A stretch of DNA of 64,000 nucleotides, from the NCBI GenBank assembly GCA_009733575.1, contig ML769393.1, positions 283,018 to 347,017 of the forward strand, written 5' to 3'. This DNA comes from Gymnopus androsaceus JB14 (lineage: Eukaryota; Basidiomycota; Agaricomycetes; Agaricales; Omphalotaceae). Positions 34,150-44,800 of this stretch are shown in pieces. The notes beneath the pieces were generated by a model. The model was not told the origin of the DNA. It did no database searches and worked only from the letters and a program-made list of their open reading frames with translations. Each line of letters opens with the position of its first letter. The stretch's first letter is position 1. A program made the position numbers and the translations under genes.

Positions 34150-35772
34150 TACTCCTATTTGTTGCTGCCACTGGGGCTGAAGCCAGTACCTGCCCAAGTG
34201 AGGCCAAAGTCACTTATTGTTGATTGCCAAACCAAACTCAATCTGCTGTACTGCTTTCAAGATGGACAGATGTGACACTGGCTTTAGTACTGGGCCTTTA
34301 TAAGCTCACTAATGTTAATTTTAGATCCAATACAATGGCAAGCATATAAGAGAACATCCAAAGCAACAGGAGAGTATGTAAAAGTGATAGCAACAATGCA
34401 AAATTGACAGAAGCCTCATGTCTCATGGTTCACCTGAACTCCTCAGCTGATGATTCAATCTCCCTATCAAACACATGCTTTTCATGAGGCCATTCTGTAT
34501 ATTTACAATTTTAATTGCTCCTGCCACTTGACTCCTCCACAATCATCTGGATGCTATCACCTGCTACCCAGTGCAGACTGAATCTGATTTTTGTTATGCT
34601 CCAACCCCAATTTCCTCTTTCCCTTAATATTTCTGCCTCAGTATACATCCCAACATCTTAAATGAATGCACCAGGCCCCAGACCCACTTCTGAGTGTGTA
34701 AAGAGACTGTGTCTCTATATCTGCGAGGAGCGATGTATTCATTATTATTGCAGGTCAAATCTTCACGTATCTCGGAAGGAGAAGGCAAAGGATGTCATTC
34801 ATTTCAGTCCATTAGAGTCTACTGCTGCATTTTCTCAATGCAGCGGAGTATTTCTATATACTCTGCGGCAGCATTAGTACTGTTTTGAAGGGCTCTGTGT
34901 TCTGGAGGAGAGTTGCAATGGGTTCGGTTATGCAGGCTAGATGACCTAGATTGTTGCCGTTTGTGTTTTCATTTACTGTCATAGCTTCTGAAAATTGAGT
35001 CTTTAATCCTCAAGTAGAACATCATATTGGGGAGCAAGAGCATATTCTACATGCTCGCAGGGCGCTGGAAGAGCTAGAGCAAACTTTGCAAGAAATTGGA
35101 TTGGTTTCTGAGCTGCAGGATGATACTAATAAGTGGATGATCCAGTTTCAACTTGAGCCAAGCCTGACAATTCTTCCATGCACATGACAATGCACATATG
35201 CTCGCTGGCCCAACAATACATTATAATGGGTACTGCAATGATTGAAAAGTGAAGCCTATATTTTCATGGCTTGCATTGTTGCACAGGTATTGTGATCAAA
35301 CAATACTGTCAACGACATTCTACAAAGACTAGATTATGGTACTTAGATGCATTTGTTTATTATACCTGCATGTCTTCCAGAAAAACAACATTCTCTTCAC
35401 AGCTTCTTATTAGAAATTTAGAATGTTTGTCTCTGGAGGATGATCACAATAGCACAAAGCTTGGTTAAATCTAGGTGCAAGTTGTGTGCAATGATAGCCT
35501 TATCCTGGCCTTATTAGAAGAGTATTTTATATGTATGACGAGTGATAACTTCTTGAGGACATTGTGGAAAGGATTGGAGAAGAAGAAATGAGCAAGCTAT
35601 GGAAACAAAAGGTCAGAAATGAAGCGAGCAAGAACTGGCAGGAAGACTCACCTGTGTATACAATGGGACAAGTGAATCAGTCAGCAAGCTCAAACAGCGA
35701 ATATGCTTCAGCAAGGCTGAAGCAGTCCAGGAGTCCACCTTTAAAGCCAAGTGAATACAAAAACATGATTGT
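34150..35772. other. Degraded repeat DNA, no intact gene
   Basis: Low-CpG sequence with short frames only. A plus-strand stretch around 35060-35165 translates to a helical, Glu/Leu-rich fragment (RALEELEQTLQEIGLVSELQ) that could be the remains of a coiled-coil protein. A 75-codon frame at 35564-35791 runs into the cyclophilin pseudogene. Neither is supported as a gene. Confidence 0.5.
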
Positions 35773-37059
35773 GCCTATGACTATTCCTTGAAACGTAAGG
35801 TTTAAATAAGTAAAGTGTTTAACTGATCCTTGAGCTAAAGCGCACTTAGTTTGACAACCCCAGACTCAGTGATCTCTACTTTGGAACAAGGAGCTCTGGA
35901 GGGCGTTCCCTTGGCTTCAATCTTCTTGACAATGTCCATACCTTTAACAACTTCTCCAAATATGACATGCTTTCTGTCCAACTAGTGGAAGTACAAATGT
36001 GGGTCAGAAAGTGGGTGATTCACAAAAAGTATTCACTCATGACGTGACGACAGTGTAATGAAGAACTGGGAGCCGTTTGTGTTTTTGCCAGTATTGGCCA
36101 TTGAGAGGAGACCAGGTCAGGAATGATGTTTTTGTCTACCAAACAAATTTAGATTCAATATTAATAAAGCACTGTGAGAGTTAGTCTCACCAGCAAATTT
36201 TGCACCATGGATGGATGTTCCTCTGGTGTCATTATGAGCAGTGAAGTTGCCTGTTGTATAGTATGGGCCTCAGTATTGTACAAATACGAAGGTTTGCAAG
36301 AGACTAACAAAATTTAAACTCACCCGGACAGACCAGATATCCAGGCCGGCGCACCAAAAACTAGATTTTGAGTTGTAGCATTTATTTTAGGTGTATTACT
36401 TATAATCATAATGATAAATACATGAATAATATTGACTACACTGAGGATGAAGGTCAAAAATTAAGGTCTGTAGTGGAAGAAGCCCGCCGCAGGCGAAAAG
36501 GCACCACACAGTGGAAAGCCTGCTGCAGGCGAAAGCACCATGCAGTGGGCCCTAGCAGCGAGCATTCCCGCTGCAGGTGTGGCCCTGGCAGCTGCCCGCC
36601 GCAATAGTTCATATAAAAAATAGTTCAACATTGTGCTGCAATGATTGCATGCAAGAGATTCAAGAATATTAGACATATCAAGTATCTACATGCACAAACA
36701 CAGATTCAGACATCACAAAAAACTCATTTTCAGACTGAAGATGATCATTTTAATAACATTTACTTTTAAGTAGTACTTTTAATAGTAGTTCTTGTTGTAG
36801 TATTCAATAAGTAGTACTGAAGCCCCACCAACTGAATTTGCAAAACAGCGGGCACTTATTTTTCGTCCAGGTGGGTTTTGCTTCCAAGACTAACTGCACT
36901 GAAGCATGAAGCTGGGCATAATATGGCTGGGAAGGGCACAGTTACTAAGGTAGAATCATTTTTTGCATCAACCACAACATTTGAAACTAGAAGATACAAA
37001 CAATGTGCCTGCAGTGCTGGCAGAGGTTGTGAATTTTTGGAGGGAAGAAGCCATGGTTG
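35773..37059 (-). pseudogene. Cyclophilin pseudogene (duplicate of 21.1-22.2 kb)
   Basis: The region follows 21150-22190 base by base with many differences and several short deletions. Traces include the ESGVVE end, the KHVVFG region and the leader TASASTAG near 37030. It is interrupted at 36309-36886 by an insert and its 5' side is cut by a LINE at 37073. Many of the visible differences are CpG to TpG or CpA (AATACGACATG to AATATGACATG; GGAACGAGGGG to GGAACAAGGAG). It is non-functional. Its place beside ABC copy B shows that cyclophilin and transporter were duplicated together. Confidence 0.85.
36309..36886. mobile_element. hAT-like insert in the cyclophilin pseudogene, 578 bp
   Basis: Flanked by a perfect 8-bp repeat AGACTAAC (36301-36308, 36887-36894); the intact cyclophilin has one copy at this point. 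Ends carry a weak inverted motif (ACTCACCCGGAC on the left; GTCCAGGTGGGTT on the right). The interior has a GC-rich patch with repeated GCCGCAGGCGAAA-like units (36480-36605). Non-coding. The 8-bp duplication suggests a hAT-class element. Confidence 0.75.
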
Positions 37060-37517
37060 GAGATTCAAGAAGTTTTATTTTATTTTTTATTTTAAACTCT
37101 TTTATACCATATATGTAAGTAAGGCTGAGTACTAAGGCATGGGGAGCTGCTGAAAGCTCCTGTCAACAGTCATGTGTAAGGTGTGAGTGTCCAGTGGGGG
37201 TCTGTGTAGCTACAGGTTATTGTATGTAGGTCAATGCAATTGGTGAAGGTGCGTTTTATCAGGCGATCCTAGGATCTTTTAAAAGGAAGGAAACATAAAC
37301 ATATGGGAGCATAGATATAAATTGCATGTTGCACACGCAGGTTGGGAGGGGGGTGTGAAAAGAATGGGTAACTGAGTTGTAAGACCAAGATTGGCAGGGG
37401 TTATGGCGGGTCGGGGGGTTTGTTGTCATAGTCAATGATCTCATCTCTCCAATCCACTTCAGGAGGTTCTCTCTCGGCCGGCAGGTAGAGGTAGTCATCC
37501 AGTTCATCCCAGACATT

Positions 37518-39215
37518 CTAGGCTTTGTATACCGGTTCCTCTATGGGTTTCCGTGGAGAACCTGTCCTAGTAAAGGTGCCAGTTTCACTCAGAAACTCAA
37601 CAAGCGCCTCTATACCCTCCTCCGTGCCTAAGATGTCTGCCAGGCATATATCCAGCGAGACTTTCTGCAGGATGTCACAAGAGTTTTTGTAGCGAGGGCA
37701 TGAGCGTAGGATGTGCTTGCAAGTCTGCAGCTCTTTACCACAAGGGCAGTCAATGTTCTTGGTGGGTACAAATTTGGAGAAATACTTGCCTATGTATCCA
37801 TGTCCAGTTTGGCACTGCATAAGATGGCCAAATACTTCTCGTTTGGTCCCTTTGAAGTGCTTTGTGGGTTTGAGAGTTGGGGGGATGTGGTTGGAGATAG
37901 CAAAACGGCCATATATTGACCTATTGTCCCACTACTTCTTCCATTCCATCCCGGCACATACTTTGGACATGGGCACTGCATTGGCTTGTAAGCAATTCCA
38001 GCCTTTGTTGTGGGCCATCTCGGCTCCTAACTTGGCTAGCTCATCAGCTCGTTTGTTTCCTTGTATTTCAGAGTGGCTGGGTGTCCATGCGATTTCTACT
38101 GTGTGGAATAGATCCGCGTCAAGGAATTCAATGACTTTGCAATAGAAGATGGAACAGTATAATTGTCCAGGTTTTGGCAATGTATCGAAGATTGCATCTA
38201 CACTGGATGCGCTATCAGTAAAAAACTGCCAGTGTGTGTAATTTTGGGTTGGCGGGTCATCATGCTAGATGCCATTCCCACTGAGTAGCTGAGAGCTACT
38301 ATTTCTCCGTCATAGGCTTCAGCATGTGCACCTAGGCCAATGCTCCAGGTGAAAATTTTATTCCCCCGGTGGTAGGCCACCAAGCCAGCTCCTGCTCGTC
38401 TAACTCAGTGAATTGGTTTAACTGATCCATCTGTGTATAGAATAAGGTTGGAAGGTGACTATGAGAGGGTACTCAGCTTGTCATTATGTTCATCAACTAG
38501 TTTCTGTATTTGCTTTTTCTTATCATTCTCCTTGTCCTTTGGCGGGGGCAGAACAAACCTCAGTCGGTCACTAAAGTCATCCCGTACTTTGCGCCATGGT
38601 AGTGTAGAGAATGGGAGTAAACGCTCATCAGAAGAGCTAGTCAGTTGGGCAATATTCTGTAGTTGGGTTGTGCACTTATGATCTTTTTTCCCTTTCCAAT
38701 TCAGTTTGAAATGGATCGGTGGAGGGCAGGAAGGGGAGTTTCCTGCTCTCCAAGAGTCATCTAGACGTTGTATGATAGGGTTACTTGTACTTAGCTTGTT
38801 AAATCGGAGTGCACAGTGGCAGTGCAGGCGATCAAGTTCTATCCAAACCGGTGGTATAGATGCTTCAATCTCCATTGCTGCAATTGGCATTGTATGAAAG
38901 ATAGCACAAATTAACCGCAGGGCTCGGTTTTGCATTTTCTCCAGCATTTTCTCATGAGCTTTCTTGCCTGTCCACCAGGCTGCACTTGCATATGTCATGA
39001 CTGGGATTACACATCCCTTGTACATGAGCCACATATGGTATTGGAAGAAGCCCTTGACAGTGTTAGCAAGCATGACTAGAGAGCCCATTGCTTTACCAGC
39101 ACTCTCTGCCATGGCCTTGACGTGGTAGTTAAATGTTAGCTTTTGGTCAAAGTAGACTCCAAGCCATTTGACAGTGGGTTGAGCATGGACAGAGCCACTC
39201 GAGCCATTGTAGTAT
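37518..39215 (-). pseudogene. LINE ORF2 C-terminus: RT thumb, RNase H, CCHC motif
   Basis: The 217-codon frame 39112-38459 (MAESAGKAMGSLVMLANTVK, TYASAAWWTGKKAHEKMLEK) is the region after RT in Tad1-like LINEs. RNase H follows with the carboxylate positions visible: LYTDGS, EAYDGEIVALS, FFTDSASSVDAI and WTPSHSEIQGNKRADELAKL. Next comes a Cys/His motif CPCGKELQTCKHILRSC and a stop at 37518 after EEPVYKA. Several frame changes and an in-frame TGA right after YTDGSVKPIH make it inactive. RNase H removes the RNA strand during target-primed reverse transcription. Confidence 0.85.
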
Positions 39216-41140
39216 TGCTATTACTCTTAGTAGTAGTAGTAGTAGTAGTAGTGTGCAAACTTTGCCAAAATCTTGCTGCAACTTTGATCTTGCAGCAAGA
39301 TTTTGGCAAAGTTCTCACAGCCTTCCCAAAACCTTCAGCTTCGCAAAGGACCAATAGTGCCTTAGAAGAAATCAGAAGTACATTTTTAAGTAGTTAGAAG
39401 TACTCAGCAGTACACTTTTAAGTAGTTATAAGTACTCAGAAGTACTCAGAAGTACACTTGTAAGTAGTTAGAAGCAGGACTAACCACCAGTAAACTCAAG
39501 TAGTACTGAGAGATCTGTCAAAATTAATCACACAAAGTGAATACCAAGTACACAAGAGAAGTAATGATCATGCTTATGTACACACACAAAGTACAAAATA
39601 TGTGCAAAAAGTACAGCTCGTTACTCATTTCTGTGGTGGATACCGGGAAGGATACCGGATAGCGGGCTGCCGTATCCTTGCCTTGACAGTGTGTACCAAG
39701 TGCATTACTACTTACTTACTACATATATTAACTGTACTCATTCTATTTGGAAAGGTGGCAAGAGCCAGTAAAATGTCAAAAATGCACTTGTGGGAATTGC
39801 CGGAGCCTGCCAAAATTCAAGTGCATTGCCCAACAATCACTCAAATTTTAAACCTGTTGTCGGATACCAAAACATTCTCCAAAATCATCAAATTTTGGAA
39901 TTGTCGAAAATAAGGTCTATTCTAATCTACTGTAAAATTTGAAGATGATCCATTCAGTTTTACAAAAGTTTTTTGATACCAACATTTGCGGGTGTATTAC
40001 TTATTAGTACATTGATACCATTGATGTACTAGAAGTGCAATCACAAATGTCCGTACCATAAAACTTTCGCAAATCTCAATCAATGGACTTCATTTTTGAG
40101 ATTAAGCTGTATATACCCTAAAGTCTGTAAATCCTGAATTTGACAATTTTAGGCGAACATTGAGTTCAGCCAGCACCAAGCCGAGAAGAGGTCAAAATTT
40201 GGCGGGCAATGCAATCGCATTTTGGCAGACGTTGGCAATTCCTGAAGTTGCACTTCCACCTCTTTTTTCTTGCTCGAGAGCATCCAACTTTGATTGAAAC
40301 TGCCGGATAATGCTTGAATGCCCTAATTAGTCTATATAAATGTCCTGTCTAAGCCTCAGAAGTACAAAAAAATTGTTCATCTCTACCGAGCATGAAAAAG
40401 CTCAAAACAGCAAGGTTTTCGAACTTCGAAAAGATGCTGAATATTTTCTTGTTATTATCTTGCCAATCTGAATATACAGACCTTTAGAATACATGTATAA
40501 AAGCTTATATTAAAAGTCTGAAAGGGAACGGGCTCAAACTGCACTCAGATGAAATAGATTTATCATCGGATTGCACTTCCAGTAGTGATTGCATTACTAG
40601 TGCATCAATAGTAGTACTAAGTTATTTCTAATATCCTCAAGCTCAGGCTCAGACTCTCAGTTACCGGTGGGATATATTTGAACAGAAATGGCCAATTTTT
40701 GTGAGCTAAGTGACATTACGGCGAAGCATTTATGGTGGTTTCACTGGCGGTCCGGTATCCGGTATCCTTGCCGGTATCCTTGCCGTAACAACAGAAATAC
40801 TTGAAATCCGCAAAGGAGGAATGAAGGGATTCATCTTAGAAAATAAGTGTCTCATACTTTTCTATGTGTAATGTAGAATTTTTCATACAATTTCTAGAGC
40901 ATTCATGCGAGTTCCCTAAAACTTATTCCAATTTTAAGTATTGCTGCTTACAGGCTTTTAAGCGCTCATGGACAGATTGCACAGATAAGAGATAAGATAT
41001 ACCTGCCTATTTCAGTATTCCCTTCTTTTCTTTTATTTAATTTAATTTACTCCACAGATACCAGTACCGAGCCAAAAGTACGTCCATCAAGCAGAAACAG
41101 CCAATTTTGACCAAGATGTACATTAAATGATGAAAAACGC
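39215..41140. mobile_element. Insertion inside the LINE
   Basis: Roughly 1.9 kb of low-CpG DNA separates two parts of the LINE reading frame. It contains inverted GGATACCGG/AAGGATACCGGATA motifs at 39638-39680 and 40750-40793, which look like the ends of an element of about 1.15 kb. An AGTACTCAGAAGTAC-type repeat cluster lies at 39360-39475. No coding. Exact ends were not resolved. Confidence 0.5.
39258..39313. repeat. Perfect 24-bp palindrome with 8-base loop
   Basis: 39258-39281 (AACTTTGCCAAAATCTTG...) is the exact reverse complement of 39290-39313, separated by CTTTGATC. A (TAG)n microsatellite lies just upstream (39228-39252). Possibly one end of an inserted foldback element. Confidence 0.85.
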
Positions 41141-41897
41141 TTTCATAGTATCCTGCTCTGGCTCCGAATTGTTGACATGGGATGAGGCTGTGTGTTGCTG
41201 CCATATACTGAAGCCGCCGAGCAACTATCTTCTCAAGAACCTTTCCTAGGCATTCTAGTAAGGTAATGAGTCGATAGGCTCGAGGTTCCGAGTAGTCTGG
41301 TTTCCGAGGTTTCCGTAGGGCTACGATAGCCCAGAGATTCGAGAAGTAATTGTTAGTGCTGAGAACTTCAAGTTAGGACGGGCACCTAACCCAAATTTCT
41401 TTCTCGAACTCCTTCGATTTACTTTGAGTCATGCTGTGAGTCAATTTTCATTCTCAGTTAGTGGCAACAACTAGGGATTCCGATTCTTATCACCATCTGG
41501 ATGGAGAGAGGTTGTGCGCAGCGCCAATCTGCGCCGGACTACTGTTGGAACTATAAGGCGGCAAAGTAATTGGGGAGATTTTTTTTTCTGTTCTCGAAAG
41601 CCCTTAGCCCTTCACCCTCGTTTACACACAAAGCCGTATTCTTCTTGCAAGAAAGGTAAGAAGGGAAGTAGGAAGTACCGTTGCTCTCTTATCGGCTCGG
41701 AATACCGGCCAATCACATCAGAAGGATTTTTGTCGGACCGACGCGCTCCATGTGGAGAGGCACCTATTGAATTCCCAATTGCGAGATGATAAGAACTCTC
41801 AATTTCAACTCGGTACCTTCACGTCGCCCGTCTTGACTCAAATTCACCTTCAAAGTTCACCTTATAGAGCTAGCCAGTGAGAGCTAGGGTCGCTGCA

Positions 41898-44800
41898 ATG
41901 GCTCGGTTCCAGCTAGAAATTGCTCTCACTCTCATAATATTCTCCGCGGCTAGTTTCCTACTTCTTGTTTTGCGTCGTCAAAAGGAAGGAAAGATTCAAC
42001 TGCCAAGTCATGTTACCGAGGACGAACAATCACTGCCAGACCCTTTTGATGTTACAACGCCTGAAGATTACATCGAAGGGTACCCGATCGAACCAGTTAT
42101 TTTCTGGAGAAAGGCGCGTATTTGCAAGTTATTTTTGCTCTTCGTGCTCATTCTTTCCGTGTACAGGTATTAGTCCGAAAAGGACTTTTATGTCTCTTAC
42201 TGGTAGCTGCCTTTGCTCTCCAGTCAGTCCAACTCGGATTGTCTGTAGCAGACAAACATGGTGATTTGACCGTACGCATTATGAATGTGTGCTTTACTGC
42301 GTATCTGGTGCTTCTCGCAGCCCGTGCTATCCGACAAGACACGATCGATCTCCATTCGCAGTCAATCGTCCATCTTACCGTCCTCCTCACTATCGCCTCT
42401 GTCACTCTCGGATTCTCCGCCATTCTTCCAGCTTCGCCACCTATAATTGCTGCGGAGTACTCGGAAAATGAAAACACTAGAATATGGTACGCGAGTGTTT
42501 CATTGTACATCGCTGCATGCTTCGTCGCGTACACTACACCCCGAGGACCCGCGCTCTACTTTCCATACTCATCAATCTATTCCGACAAGATCGTGGCCGC
42601 TCGTACAAACACCGAGAAGGAAAATGTTACTGGTACTTCCGGTGCTTCTCCTTGGGATTACATCTTCTTTTCCTACTCGACAAAAGTTGTCATGCTCGGT
42701 AACACCGCTGAAAGCCTCGAAATCGCCGATTTGCCTATCGTCGAAGCACGTATGCGTGCTACAGTGAACTACAACGGTATTAAAAAAGCGATACACAAGT
42801 ATAAACTCAAGCTTGGATCATGGAAGCCAAAAGTGGGGTCGGGATGGAATGTTGGATATACTCTGATTCGATACAATCTTTGGATCATTGTCACTCAATT
42901 TTTCATCGCTGTAGCGGCGGCGATATTGTTCTACGCACCTGCAATTTTCAGTCAGATGCTTATTGCGTATCTGGAGGACGATCCTGAAAGGAAGAATAGA
43001 GGTTGGGGATTTGTGTATACTGTTGCGATGGTGTGTGAACTTGTTGTTTTGTGACCTGCAAACTTGTGATCTCATTATCCTCAAGTTCCTTTCCAATATT
43101 CTAGTGTTCTTTAGTACGTGCAACATGTCCATCCCCAATCACATGTTTCTGATCCATTGTCCTTAGCTTCCGCGCAACTCTGGTCAATCTCAACAACGAC
43201 CCTCCAAACTCGCCTCCGTATCCAACTCAATACCATCCTCTTTGCAAAGACATTGGTTCGGAAAGACTCGGTATCCTCGGCACCTCCAAAGAAGGAGAAG
43301 GACAAGGATGGAAACGATGTGGAGAATAAAAAGAAGGGAGGCGATGATGAAGAAGATTTCTCCAGTAAAGCTCAGATTATGACTCTCATGACCACGGATA
43401 CCGACAGACTCAGTGAATTCGCATGGCATTTCTTCGCTCTTGTGGATTCGCCCATTGAGCTTGTCGTTGGATCGATCTTTTTGTACAAATTGCTTGGTAG
43501 GTTTCGTTTCCATATCATCGAACAACAAACTAACGCACAACGGATTTCAGGTATTTCATGCTTTTTTGGTCTAGGGGTAACCTGCCTCTTCCTACCAATG
43601 AATCATTTTGCTGGCAAGGTTGTTGTGGGTGCGCAGGACAACTTGATGAAAGCGAGGGATGAACGGCAATCGTTGATGAATGAGATTCTTGGAGGGATCA
43701 GAATGATAAAAGTAAGTCCTCCGAACTACCTACGGTCGCCTCTAATCAGGGAAAAAACCAGTTTATGGCTTGGGAACGAAGTTTCCAGGCTCGAGTTATG
43801 AAGGTTAGAGAAAGGGAACTCAAGTATCAGAGGCTCAACTATATTATTGAAGTATATGCAACTTTCTCTCACCACTTCTAATCTTGATGCTGATTCTAAA
43901 TCGCAGGTCTGCTTCAATACCATCTGGACCACTTCTCCAATTCTCGTAACCCTGGTTTCTTTTTGGCATTTCGCAGTCTGGCGAGGGGAAGACCTGACCC
44001 CTTCGATTGCCTTTACGTCGATAATGGTGTTTAGTGAGCTCAGGTTTGCGTTGAACGCCCTGCCGGAGACCTTCATCAATATGCTTCAGGTAAGAATTAG
44101 TTGCAAGTTGCCATCACAAGGCTTACTTGTCCTTCTACTAGGGTCTAGTATCAATGCGCCGTATCGAAAAATACCTCAACACCCAGGGCAAGTATTTTTG
44201 CACTGATTGTCATTCTGTGAAACATGACAAAAGTTCCCCACAGAAGTATCCCCCGTCCCACCTCTTAATGAACAACCCAAAAAGATTGCTTTCCACTCAT
44301 GTACTATTACGTGGCCTCAGGACCGCAATACAAGCGGAAGTGCGGACGCCAGTCTTCCTCCCTCTGTAGCTTCAACTCCCAGACAAAAGTTCATTCTGAT
44401 AGATTTGAACCTAAAGTTCCCGGATGGAGAGCTATCGCTCGTCTGTGGAAAGTTGGGGTCTGGAAAGACACTATTGTTACTTGGTCAGTTTCTTAAAGAT
44501 TCCTACATGAAATACCCGTAGCTCAATGATATGTGGTGTAGCTCTGCTGGGAGAAGCTGATATCTTGGCTGGACAAATGTTCTGTCCACGCTCGCCATCG
44601 AATATCATGACCTCGTTCACGACAGTTGCTCCCGGGGAAAGTTGGATTATACACGGCGTGTGCGCGTATGTTCCTCAGTCTGCTTGGCTTCGTAATGCGT
44701 CGATTAAGGGTTTGCTTTATCTCTGTTCACTGTTCCCTCTTCTTCTTACTGATGCTCTACTCTAGACAACATTCTGTTCAATCTGCCGTATGACGAGGAG

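Larger units (their letters stand above)
37073..41333 (-). mobile_element. Tad1-type LINE, 5'-truncated, with nested insertion
   Basis: Flanked by GAGATTCAAGAAG (37060-37072) and GAGATTCGAGAAG (41334-41346), a 12-of-13 target duplication. The 3' end on the minus strand is A-rich (TTTTATTTTATTTTTTATTT on plus at 37073). The minus strand begins inside reverse transcriptase (LECLGKVLEKIVARRLQYMA, near 41250), is interrupted by about 2 kb of other DNA (about 39215-41140), and resumes with WLGVYFDQKLTFNYHVKAMA, RNase H and a C-terminal Cys/His motif. Endonuclease and the first half of RT are missing. It landed in the 5' part of the cyclophilin pseudogene. Confidence 0.85.

Noticed and set aside
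34662..34888. Two overlapping short plus-strand frames
   Set aside because: Same bases in two frames, Cys-rich, inside degraded repeat DNA.
39225..39252. (TAG)n run considered as telomere or centromere signal
   Set aside because: Simple microsatellite of a few units; fungal telomeres are TTAGGG-type.
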